Shown piece by piece: positions 50,510 through 60,191 of a DNA stretch of 64,000 nt. The notes under the pieces are model-generated. The model had not been told where the DNA came from. It was given only the letters and a program-made list of their open reading frames with translations, and did no database searches. The DNA is from Unio delphinus (Eukaryota > Mollusca > Bivalvia > Unionida > Unionidae). Location: contig JAQISU010000123.1 of the NCBI GenBank assembly GCA_029339505.1, positions 620,001 to 684,000 of the forward strand. The letters run 5' to 3'. How positions within the stretch are numbered: position 1 is the first letter of the stretch; every line of letters begins with the position of its first letter. The translations under genes and the position numbers were made by a program.

Positions 50510-51658
50510 ATGACATCTAAAGTAGAAATATTTCTTTCTAATCCTACTCAGGAGCAATTAGATCTTTTAAAAAAAGATGAGTTGATTCAACTTGCCAGAA
50601 AATATGATCTTTTTGAAGTCAAGGCTTCTTTAACGAAACAAGATATCAAAAAGATTTTGGTCCAATATTTGGTAGAAAAGAATGTTTTGGAAAAAGTGCT
50701 TTGATTTCGGTCAGTAAGTCTGCATCATACTCTGACATTAAACTAAAGGAATTAGAATTAAAATTCAAGATGGAATTAGAGTTGAAGAAGCTAAAATTTC
50801 AGGAAAGGGAGAGAGAGAGAGAGAGACAGGAAAGGGAGAAAGAAAGACAATTACAATATGACAAAGAGAGGGAAGAAAGGGAATATCAATATAGAATGAA
50901 AGAATTTGAGCTGGCAAGTGAAAAACACCTTCATACTTCAAATCCAAATTTAAGTTTTGATTTAGCAAGGAATATTAGATTAGTGATCCCTTTCAGAGAA
51001 AAAGAAGTAGACAATATTTAATTCATTTTGAAAAAGTTGCAGAAAATTTAAAGTGGCCAAGGGAGCATTGGACTCAGTTATTGCAATGTGTACTCACTGG
51101 TAAGGCTAGTGAGATTTACACTTCACTGTCTCTTCACCAAAGTGGTGACTATGATATGGTTAAAGAATGCATTTTAAGGGGTTATGAGTTAGTCCCTCAA
51201 GCTTATCGACATAAATTCAGAAATTACAGAAAAGAAGCTGGACAAACTCATGTTGAATTTGCTAGAGAAAACGAGCAGTTGATAGATGGCGCTTAGCCAA
51301 GAAAGTCGAACAAGATTATCAAAATCTCAAGCAAATTATATTAATTGAAAAGTTCAAAAACTGTGTCCATAGTGACGTTAAAGCTTATCTCGATGAGCAT
51401 AGGATTGAAACCTTGGAGAATGCTGCTCGACCTGCTGACGAATATTCACACATAAAGTTAATTTTGTTAACAAGACATCTACTCAACAGCCTTCTGGCAG
51501 AAAAGTATTTCAACCTAATACCAGCCCTTCAAAAACTCAAACTAGCACAACTTTCAAAAATCAAACTTCAGAGAAGCTTGATTCTAGATCCTTGTCTCTT
51601 CCGACGTGTACCTATTGCAAGAAAAAAGGACACGTTATTTCTGATTGCTACAAATTGA
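50510..51658 (+). pseudogene. gag: gag of the Gmr1-like element, frame-broken
   Basis: Begins at ATG 50510 with a short helical domain (SNPTQEQLDLLKKDELIQLA), stopped at 50702. The next frame (50701-51021) codes a long charged coiled coil (LELKFKMELELKKLKFQ followed by RERERERQEREKER), whose repeats come from a GA microsatellite-like stretch near 50808. A third piece (51081-51296) carries the capsid-like helical part (YDMVKECILRGYELVPQAYR; HVEFARENEQL). A fourth frame reaches the zinc knuckle at 51592. At least three frame breaks. In the intact element this would assemble the particle; here it is dead. Confidence 0.85.
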
Positions 51659-52542
51659 AAAATAGGCATCTGAATCAAGACAGATCTGTTCCAAATGCTC
51701 TTATTTCTAAGAGGTCAAGGTCACGGTCATGTATTGAAAACAATACATTTGTTGGGTCTAATAAACCCCAGTCTAATTTTATTATGGAGAATTATGAACC
51801 ATTCATATCGAAGAGTTCTATATCACTCTTAGGTGATTCAGCCAATCCCACCCCTATTAAAATTTTAAGAGACACAGGAGCTTCTCAGAGTCTTTTATTG
51901 TCAGGTACTTTGCCTTTTTCTGAGAGGTCTTCATCTAATGAAATTGTTCTTATTCAGGGAGTAGAGTGAAGCTTTCTTAATGTTCCTCTCCATTGTGTAA
52001 ATTTGTCATCAGACTTAGTATCAGGACCTGTGACAGTCGGAACAGTCTCGGTTTTACCCGTTGAGGGCATTCATTCATCGCTAGGCAAAGACTTAGCTGG
52101 AGACAAGGTTGTGGTTAATCCACTTGTAACTGACAAGCCTGATTTGGAGCAGAAAGTTGATCCAAATGAAAAAGAATTCCCTGATATATATCAAGCTTGT
52201 GCAGTTACCAGAGCTATGGCAAAGAATGCTCTTGAGAATGATGTTGATGAGAGCAGTATTCCTTTAGCTGACACGTGTATAGGTCAGGGTTTTGATGAGG
52301 TCACTTTTACTCCTTTTTTGGATCAATCAGAAGGTATTGATCATAGTGATCCTCTTTTAACAACTCATTCTCTTTATTCTAATCAGGGTGATAAACGACA
52401 GTCACTTGTCGTCGAACAGGAACAAGATAATGAGATCTCCTGTTTGTTTCAAAGAGCCATAAGTGAGACTGAAGCCACTGAAGTTCCTGTCTGTTATTTT
52501 ATTAAAAATGGAATTCTTATGAGAAAATGGAGACCTCCCTAG
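51592..52542 (+). pseudogene. pol: zinc knuckle and protease region of the Gmr1-like element
   Basis: 51592-51969 carries a CCHC zinc knuckle (CTYCKKKGHVISDC), a linker, and then a retropepsin active-site motif DTGASQSLL. The following frame (52003-52542) has the second part of the protease (GTVSVLPVEGIHSSLGKDLA) and the linker to the integrase, ending in a stop at 52540-52542. A stop (near 51967) separates the two. The protease lies upstream of the integrase, as in all LTR elements. Confidence 0.85.
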
Positions 52543-52566
52543 GTACCTGCTGGTGATGAGTGGTCG

Positions 52567-53241
52567 GTGAACTATCAAATAGTAGTTCCAAACCCTTACA
52601 GACAGGAAATACTTAACCTGGCCAATGAAACTCCTTTGGCTGGTCATTTGGGGATTAATAAAACTTATCACAAGATCTTGACTCACTTCAATTGGCCAAA
52701 AATCAAAAGTGATGTTGCCAAATACTGTAGATCTTGTCATACTTGTCAAATAGTAGGAAAACCCAATCAGAAGATACCTAAGGCTCATCTACAACCTATT
52801 CCTGCCTTTGACGAACCATTTAGTAGAATTATGGTAGATTGTGTAGGTCCCTTACCCAAGACTAAGTCAGGTAACCAATACCTGTTGACCATTATGTGTG
52901 CGTCAACAAGGTTTCCAGAGGCAATTCCGTTGAGGAATATAAAATATAAAACAATAGTAAAAGCTTTGATAAAGGTTTTTACTCAGTATGGCCTTCCCAA
53001 ATCTTTTCAGTCTGATCAAGGTTCAAACTTCATGTCTGGAATTTTTCAACAAGTTATGTATGAATTAGGTATTCAGCAATTCAAATCTTCTGCTTATCAC
53101 CCTGAGAGCCAAGGGGCATTAGAAAGATTCCATCAGACTTTGAAAACTATGATCCGATCATATTATTCGGATACGAATAAAGATTGCGATGAGGGTATTC
53201 ATTTTTGTTTGCTGTTAGAGAATCAGTTCAAGAATCTTTAG
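52567..53241 (+). pseudogene. pol: integrase of the Gmr1-like element, N-terminal and core domains
   Basis: Zinc domain with H-x-H and C-x2-C (GHLGINKTYHKIL; CRSCHTCQ). The DDE core is intact: D in MVDCVGPLP, D in QSDQGSNF and E in HPESQGALERFHQTL. The frame ends at 53241 and the rest of the domain continues in the overlapping frame from 53205 after a single frame change. It joins the cDNA to host DNA in an active element. Placement before the reverse transcriptase is unusual for a Gypsy-type integrase. Confidence 0.9.
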
Positions 53242-54568
53242 GCTTCAGTCCCTTTGAACTGATTTTTGGACACACTGTGCGTGGACCATTGAAGTTATTG
53301 AAAGAGAAACTTCTCTCTAATGAAGATACAGAGATCAATCTTCTTGATTATGTTTCCGATTTTAGATACAAGTTGTCAAAGGCTTGTGAGGTCGCCAGAG
53401 CAAATCTGCACTCTGCTCAGTCTAAAATGAAATCAAGATATGATAAAAAAAATCGAAGGAAAGGAGTTTTCAGCCTGGTGATAAGAGTCCTGGCTCTCTT
53501 ACCAATGCCACAAAATCTTCAGGCCAAATGTTATGGTCCCTACTCAGTTGACAGGAAAATTAATGACTTAAATTACATCATAAATACTCCTGGGAGGCGC
53601 AAACAAAAACAACTCTACCATATAAACATGCTAAAAGAGTATATTGAAAGAGATAGCCATGTTAAACCTGTAATTAATTTAGTTGTACCTGTCCCACTCA
53701 GTGAAGAAATATCATCAGATTCTATTGATATTGGAATGACAAATCTTTGCAATTCAGAAATTATGAAAGATCTAGACCAGAAACTTTCACATTTACAAGT
53801 GCCAGAAAGAAATGAACTGAAACAGTTATTTTTTGAATATAAGCACTTATTTCCAGATGTTCCTACAACGACAAACAAAATTTTTCAAAACGTTGAAATT
53901 GTTCATTCCAAACCTGTTAAACAACATCCATACAGGATGAATCCACTCAAACAGGAATACTTAAAAAAGGAAAATCAATATTTGCTGGATAATGATTTTA
54001 TTGAGCCCAGTAAAAGTGATTGGAGTTTACCATGCATACTTGTTCCAAAACCAGATAAAACTTTCCGTATGTGCACTGATTATAGGAAGGTGAACAGTGT
54101 GACAAAAATAGATGCATTCCCATTACCAAGAATTGACGATTGTATTGATAAAATCGGGAATGCCAAGTATGTCACCAAATTTGACCTTCTGAAAGGATTT
54201 TGGCAGATTCCACTAACGCAAAGAGCAAACGAAATCTCTGCATTTGTGACTCCAGACGGACTTTACCAATATAAAGTAATGCCATTCAGGATGAAATTGT
54301 CAACAAGTACATTTGAACGTCTCATAAAAATGATCACCTCTGGTCTAGAAAATTGTGATGCCTATATAGATGACGTCATCATCTACAACGACACCTGGAT
54401 AGAACATCTAGCAACAATTCGAGAATTCTTTGACAGACTCACTTATGCATGTTTGACAGTAAATTTATCTAAAAGTGAGTTCTGCTGCTATTGTGACTTT
54501 CTTTGGACATATTGTGGGACATGGACAAGAAAGATAATATAATAGCAGACGCTCTTTCCCGTGTATAA
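53205..54568 (+). pseudogene. pol: integrase C-terminus, reverse transcriptase and RNase H remnant
   Basis: One long frame (445 residues, 53205-54542). It opens with the end of the integrase (ESVQESLGFSPFELIFGHT), then a linker with FEYKHLFPDVPTTTNKIF, then the reverse transcriptase: QHPYRMNPLKQEY, WSLPCILVPKPDKTFRMCTD, FPLPRIDDCIDKIGNAKYV and the catalytic AYIDDVIIY. After SKSEFCCYC the frame goes wrong. In a neighbouring frame DNIIADALSRV is followed by TAA (54566-54568), the typical end of RNase H. Nearly all of the connection and RNase H domain has therefore been deleted. The active-site YIDD is intact, but the protein is not complete. Confidence 0.88.
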
Positions 54569-54674
54569 CAATATCTTATATCATATACACTGTAATTTTA
54601 ATTTTAACCTCAGGTGTAAATTGGTTTGTGGTAAAAAGAAAGTTTTATCATATAAATCTTTCTTTTTATTTTAT

Positions 54675-54683
54675 GGGAGAAGG
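54675..54683 (+). other. polypurine tract
   Basis: GGGAGAAGG directly abuts TGTTACG at 54684, the usual position for plus-strand priming. Confidence 0.75.
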
Positions 54684-55084
54684 TGTTACGTATATGTGAT
54701 ATAAATCATTTATATTTATTTTATTGTTTATTTGTTAGATTTAAATTTGTCATTTTAAGTTTTAAGATTTGTTCATTGAAGGAGGGGGTGACCTCTACTT
54801 TTACAGAGTAAACACCAGGTGTTGACCTCATTTCTGACCTGGCTTCAGAGTTGTAAACAAGCTTTTTAAAATGATTGGTTGGTTTCAATGACATTGTGGA
54901 GTTGTAGATAAACATCTTTCTATTTTAGTTGGGTCATACGCTGGGTACGTGAGTTTTTGAACGTAAAATTGTTCTGATAGTTTCTAGAAGATCACAGCTA
55001 TATAAATTATGTTTTGGAGCGAGCTATTCAGTAGACGTTTGGGCTTTTAGAATACTAAGTTGTGTGTGTCTTTTTTGAGTTATT
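54684..55084 (+). repeat. 3' LTR, truncated at its right end
   Basis: Matches the first about 430 bp of the 5' LTR from TGTTACG to TTTTGAGTTATT, with one internal deletion of roughly 24 bp after AGAAGATCAC. The second half (about 385 bp, including the GTAACA terminus) is missing and gag-like sequence follows within about 50 bp. Divergence from the 5' LTR is visible but moderate. Confidence 0.85.
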
Positions 55085-56870
55085 TTTAATTTAACATATT
55101 TGATAAATCTATAATGAAACTAACAAGCTTTCACTGTGTCATCTAAAATGGAGAACATGCTTTTAAATCCTACTTGAATGAATTGCTTCAGAATGCCAGA
55201 CAATACGATCTTTCTGGTGCGAAGGTTTCATTAATGATGCGAGAAATACTTTTTTCTTTTATTTTGGTCCAATATTTTGGTGTGGAGAGAGGGAGGGAGG
55301 GAGGGTAGTACACGCTTTTACAGAAAAAGATAAATATTTATCTTATTTTGAGACAATTGCTGAAAATGTGAGTTAACCAAGACAAAATTGTACTCTATCA
55401 TTGCAAAGTGCACTTAGTGGCAATTTAAGCTCGAAAACTCTATATTTAACTGTCGATACAACAAAATGGAGCTTATGATGTGGTTAAGTAATGTATTTTA
55501 AAGGTTTATGAGTTGGTACCTCGGCAAATCGACAAAGTTTAGGACATGTTGAAAAGAAATTGGACTTACCAATGTCGAATTTGCAAGAGTCAAAGAACAA
55601 TTATTTCATGCTTATATTGATTGACGAGTTCAAACAATGCGTCAAAAGCGACGCCAAGACCTAATCTGATGAGCAAAGGATGAGAACTATAAAAAGCGCT
55701 GCTCGTACAGGTTAACATTATTCCTTGTGTAATAAATTTGGAGTATGCATTTGACAGCGCCCCGTTTTTAAGCAATTCTTAGATTTATTTGTGTGATTAT
55801 TTGGTATTCGTATTTGTGTGATTATTTGGTATTCGGCGCCATGGAAATATTCCTAGCCCGAAATAATTAGCCAATTATTAGGAGCAAACGTCACAGAGCC
55901 GAGTGTTAGTGAGTTTGAACCATGCTAGGGTTCGCAAGTAGTGAATTTAGGTACAAGCCGAATGACTGCCCCTGGGGTAACATAGTCTATATTAAAATCT
56001 AGTTGTGTATAGTGGTGTTGTGGTTGAAATGGCAGTATTTACGGTAGGAAAACCAGTAAATTACGCAATGGAATCAACAAGCTGGGACTTGGTAGATACC
56101 GTTAATGTGTCCATAGTGGAAAAAAGGCGTAGTTATATAAGCGTGATACGCCGGAAATTGTGTGGATTGACTGGCCTAGGGTCGCGCAGTTAAACATTTC
56201 CCAGTTAACAAAGGGAATACTAGTGTATTTTTTATGGCATAACGGACTGTCGGTACGGAAATCTGATGATAATGAAGAAAAACCATGCAAAGGTGCGGTT
56301 AATGGGCTTTTGGGCAAGTTATTTCATCTGTGGTCGCCTATTGATTAGAGCAAAATTTAATAAATAAAGACATACACGTCTGACTTTCCATTTTACAACT
56401 CAAGTTGTATGGAAGTCTTTGGAAATTTGGGGAAAACATATGACTTCCAGTGAGACTCGCGCCAGGGTTTTGACACCGCTCGGTCAAGTGAATACCACTG
56501 TGCGTTTAACACTTGCTTAACAAAGTTTCATTTGTAAATAAGCCATCCTCTCAGCAGTTTTTTTTTTTTTGTAAACCCGCCTATAAAAAAACACAAAAAA
56601 CAAAAGTAAACAACATCTTATTATCACATGAGTACATCCAAATCCCAGTCTTGCACAACTTTTAGGTATCAAGCTTTTGATAAGACTGGTCCGAAATCCT
56701 ATTTTATTCCTATGTGCACTTATGGCAAGAAGAAAGCGCACGTTAATTTTAATTGTTAGAGACTGAAATATAAGCAATATAATCAGTAGAGATACTTCAA
56801 AAGGTCAAGCATTGAAATTAAACAAACCACAGTCTAATTTTATTATGGAGAATTATAAACCATTTACAGT
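55085..56870 (+). pseudogene. gag: gag remnant of a second, older Gmr1-like copy
   Basis: After the partial LTR the sequence aligns with the first element's gag but with many changes: GTCATCTAAAATGGAGAAC (gag start), TTTTGGTCCAATATTTTGG, TTATGAGTTGGTACCTCG and GCGCTGCTCG. It then jumps over an insertion (about 55770-56630) and resumes at the zinc knuckle, where one Cys codon of the CCHC is lost (CTYGKKKAHVNFNC), followed by CAGTCTAATTTTATTATGG. No frame is open. It marks a tandem or recombined pair sharing one LTR. Confidence 0.8.
55770..56630. other. sequence inserted into the gag remnant, unidentified
   Basis: About 0.86 kb with no counterpart in the first element. It starts near a 23-bp tandem duplication (TTTGTGTGATTATTTGGTAT at 55789 and its copy upstream) and is less AT-rich than its surroundings. 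No terminal repeats or ORF of note are seen. It may be a small transposon of unknown type. Confidence 0.4.
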
Positions 56871-56998
56871 GTATCCCCAGGGATGTAAAATTGAGGGTTA
56901 AAAAAAAAAGCCTTGTCAGAACTGGAGAGGTCAAATAAAAACATCTGGGGGGGGGGGGGTCAAAAATGTTTTGACAAATATTTTCAGCTTGAAATATG

Positions 56999-57065
<67 letters not shown>

Positions 57066-57548
57066 CACAAATAAACTAACACGCACAATTAACAAGACTG
57101 CACTGACAATTCAAAGAATAATTTTATTAGTTCATCGTTATTTTAAAGTCATAATTTTAACTTTCTCTTTATAATCTATTAGTAGCAATACTATATATTC
57201 ACCAACACATTACATAAAAGCCAATACAAAAACCTAAATAAATCTGTTTAACCAAATTGCAGTTAATTTACTGCGGCTAATCATCGATTTCATCGTACTA
57301 ACACACGTTTATTCAAAAATGAAAAAGGCGAATTTTCACTTTTTCAAGTTACACTTTAACTTTATATCTTTCTTTTATTGCAGCAAAGTTAAAAACCAAA
57401 AACAATAACTGCATCGACTCCCATACTGTAATCCAAATAATGCATGTCTCTGCAAGTCAACTGATTTCTTTGTTGTAAAATAATATCTTGGGTGATGTGT
57501 TCTCCAGATATTTTGTGGCAAACAAAGGCAGCTTTTACAAGCTAAATT
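56871..57548. other. non-coding with simple repeats
   Basis: G-run at about 56947-56959 and a long (TC)n tract at 57003-57062. No gene seen. Confidence 0.7.
57003..57062. repeat. (TC)n microsatellite
   Basis: About 30 uninterrupted TC units. The small ORF rich in SLSLS is a by-product. Confidence 0.97.
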
Positions 57549-57787
57549 GGGGCCCCGAGTGGTCTAAAGAGCTTTTCGTTACGGATCACTGCCATCTCAC
57601 CTCTGTCTACATAGGTTCGAGTCTCAGATTCGGCTAATGTGGGTATGTGAGAAAGCGTGCCAGTAGCTTCTCGTGGGTCAGTGGTTCTTTCCGAGGATTT
57701 TCCTGGGTTCTTCCTCCAACATTAATACTGGCCGCCATGTATAGCCTATCGTGTGCTGAAAAATGGCGTTAAATCATACAACCACAA
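57549..57787 (+). mobile_element. SINE family A copy, plus strand
   Basis: GGGGCCCCGAGTGGTCTAAAG head with the TGGCC of box A deleted, box B GGTTCGAGTCTC, the body GAGAAAGCGTGCCAGTAGC, TACTGGCCGCCATGTATAGC, and a tail GCTGAAAAATGGCGTTAAA with CAACCACAA at the end. Confidence 0.92.
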
Positions 57788-59162
57788 TTTCTAAACTCTG
57801 CCAGGTCTGCAGTATTCGCAATCATAGGATCAGAAATCACACTGATAATCTCAGTGGATCACAGGGGTTCGTTACAAAGAAAAGTACGAGTGTCCGTCAT
57901 TGAATAAAGGGATGGGGGGTTCTAACCTGTAACAATATAACATTGTTACAGGTTAGGATACTCCTAATGTTCTTTGAAACAAACCCCTGTGCATGGATGG
58001 GCCCAAAGTCATATCCCCCATCAAATATGACGTCACAAAGCTCTGCCCCCCCCCCCTCCTTCCTCCGAAAAAGCCGTAATACCTATTTGAAAATCAACAT
58101 GTTTCAAATAACTTTATTGTCATTGTAGTATATATTTTGTGTGGCGCTGCACTCTGATATTGTGGGAGAAAACATGTATTAAAAAGGAGGCACTGGAAAG
58201 CTGAAATTGGCATAAAATTCTTTTGAAAATATTCGTCGTCTATCTAAAACTGCAGATGTCCAGAATATTGTATTCAAATTCTCCTATAATTATCAAATAA
58301 ATTATAACAAAAAAAAAATACTTTGAAACTTTGTAGTAGAGCACAGAATTCTCGGGGTTTGTCACAAGCACTTTTTTGGAGGTTTTTTTTTTGTATCGGC
58401 ATATGATGTTTGTATAGCCCAAAATGTCAGAAGTGATCCTTTTTTGTGTGTGGCGGCAATAGGATGTAATTCTTGCAACCAGTGATCAACTTTAACTTGC
58501 AAATCTGCATCATTATTTTATATTCCATTTCACTTTTGAACCACTTCTTAGCAAATCTTTCTGCTCTTCATAGGATATGCCAGCACGTACGCCTCAAAAA
58601 GACAGGAACATTATACTTTTATCCATCGTAGCGCTCAATTCTTAACCTCCCCCCCCCCCAAAAAAAATGAGATTATTATTGGTGTAATTCAAACATTAAT
58701 TTATTCTGTTTGTAATATAAACTTTATTTACATATATATAAACTTTAATTATTATATTTCTTAAATGTAAGATCTTTTATAATAGAAATCTGAAAAATAT
58801 CAACCTTTATAATTTTATTTTTATTTTTATAAAACTTATAAATTATTTACTTTTCTATCAAACTTTTTTAATTTAATTTTATAGTAGAAAAATGTTTAAA
58901 GTTAAAAAAGTTTGGCGAGAAAAAGATCATTTTAACCTTACTTTGTCGACACCAGCGGACTAGAAATTGAAAAATGCTATTTGGAAAAAGCTACTATTGG
59001 GGCTAGTAAGGAGTGTTGGTAGTTCGAAGAAGAGTCCATCTTAATTTGAGCTCATGCCCGAAACGCGTGAAGCTACTTAAAATTAAGTGGAACTTTTATT
59101 AAAGTTGCGCATTTTGATGTGACGTCACATTTCTCAAACACCCTCTACCCCTCGTCACAAAT
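57788..59162. other. non-coding, with a short perfect palindrome
   Basis: A 15-bp perfect inverted repeat with a 5-nt spacer lies at 57922-57956 (CTAACCTGTAACAAT and its complement). C-runs occur at about 58047 and 58649. Nothing else is recognised; 58700-58900 is extremely AT-rich. Confidence 0.6.
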
Positions 59163-59804
59163 GTGTCACTTTGTGTGACCCCCTCCCCCCACCGTAGGTG
59201 CTTGACGTCATTTATTACGGGCACAAGGTACTCATTTTCTCCATTTTTCATTAAAGGTAAGATCCACAGTTACTCATTTGTGTTCCGCTTCGTGCACTTT
59301 CCTGGCAAAGGATTCTTAGCGCACGCCGTTTTAATCGGGAGATCACGTATTAGTACAACATGCATTGAGGTTCAACTTCTTGACGTCTTGTTGAGCTCAA
59401 TGGAAATCGCGCGAGAGCTTGCGAGATATGGGGAAGCTACTCCTACGCTAGTCTGGTTGCCGGTTTTATATAATCCGTATAGCGGCAACGCAGGGAGCAT
59501 ACGAGACAGGGAACCAGACTATCATCATCATCATAATCATCATCATCATCATCATCATCATCATAGCAGCAGAGAGGGTGAATCCTACAACATTTTTTGT
59601 TTTTATTTTTGATTATACCCCTCCAAATAACACTAGACCCTTCTCGCGAAATAACTAGAAAAAAAATGACAGTGATTGTTGTCTGAAAACATTCGCGTTT
59701 TCGTTGATGTCGCAACGTCGTTGTCACTCACCCTCTCTGCTGCTAAGGTTTACGGTGATTTTAACCGAATATTTGATCAAGTCCTTACTACGACGAAAAT
59801 CCCC
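59163..59804. other. flank of the virus-like gene cluster, with inverted repeats and (ATC)n
   Basis: Holds TAGTCTGGTT (59449 on) and its exact complement ending at 59521, with GTTGCCG/CGGCAAC nested inside; an (ATC)n tract (about 59519-59563); and a 17-bp perfect inverted pair, AGCAGCAGAGAGGGTGA (59565-59581) and its complement (59728-59744). A 149-residue plus-strand ORF crosses the region but has no motif I recognise. The left end of the viral element probably lies here. Confidence 0.45.
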
Positions 59805-60191
59805 TTAGGATTTCACAAACAGACTAATTTGTAAAACCTCCTCTTGTAAATCAATCAGATTATTAGACTGGTCAGTGAGTTTGAAATTAATTCTGGTTAA
59901 TGAATTATTATGACATCGCATATAGACTGGATTCACCGGGGACTCAATTATTAAAAACCCTGGAGGAGCTGTTGGTGCAAATGAATAAAGAATATATCCT
60001 TGCTGAGCTTGATTTGATCGTTCTAGATTAATTTGATAGCTTCCTTCGATCACATCACACACTAAATTGAGCGCAATCACCGTTGAAATATTCACATTGA
60101 ACGGAGCAATATGCCTGCCACCACCATCTGGGTCATTATTATGTTTGAGGATTTTTATTTCCTGTGATGTTGTTTTTTTTCCACGTATCAT
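59805..60191 (-). pseudogene. C-terminal part of a virus-like structural protein, frame-shifted from its neighbour
   Basis: 128 codons with no independent start context. Its first codons overlap the last 53 nt of the 60139-61170 ORF in another frame, across a run of eight A (60173-60180 on plus). The sequence is beta-rich: FNVNISTVIALNLVCDVIE, YILYSFAPTAPPGFLIIES, NSLTRINFKLTDQSNNLIDL, ending EEVLQISLFVKS. It most likely formed one protein with the upstream ORF, perhaps a penton-like or minor capsid protein, and is separated by a one-base insertion or a sequencing error. The role is inferred from context. Confidence 0.6.

Larger units (their letters stand above)
49554..55084 (+). mobile_element. 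Gmr1-like Ty3/Gypsy LTR retrotransposon, damaged
   Basis: 5' LTR, primer site, gag, protease, integrase, reverse transcriptase and the last residues of RNase H, then a polypurine tract and a partial 3' LTR. The order integrase before reverse transcriptase is that of Ty1/Copia, but the domains are Ty3/Gypsy in kind. This combination defines the Gmr1-like group first described in fish and other deuterostomes. The coding region is cut by about six frame changes or stops and a large deletion in the RT-RNase H part, so the copy is not autonomous. It sits upstream of OTUD5 in the opposite orientation. Confidence 0.88.

Noticed and set aside
57000..57174. ORF with a long Ser-Leu repeat
   Set aside because: It is a reading of the (TC)n microsatellite.
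59443..59727. Minus-strand ORF with a poly-Asp run
   Set aside because: The acidic run is a reading of the (ATC)n microsatellite; the rest has no motif.
60170..60182. Possible programmed -1 frameshift at A-AAA-AAC in the viral structural gene
   Set aside because: The heptamer is in the right phase, but the continuing ORF lies in the +1 frame, so a -1 slip would not reach it. A one-base change in the A run explains the break better.
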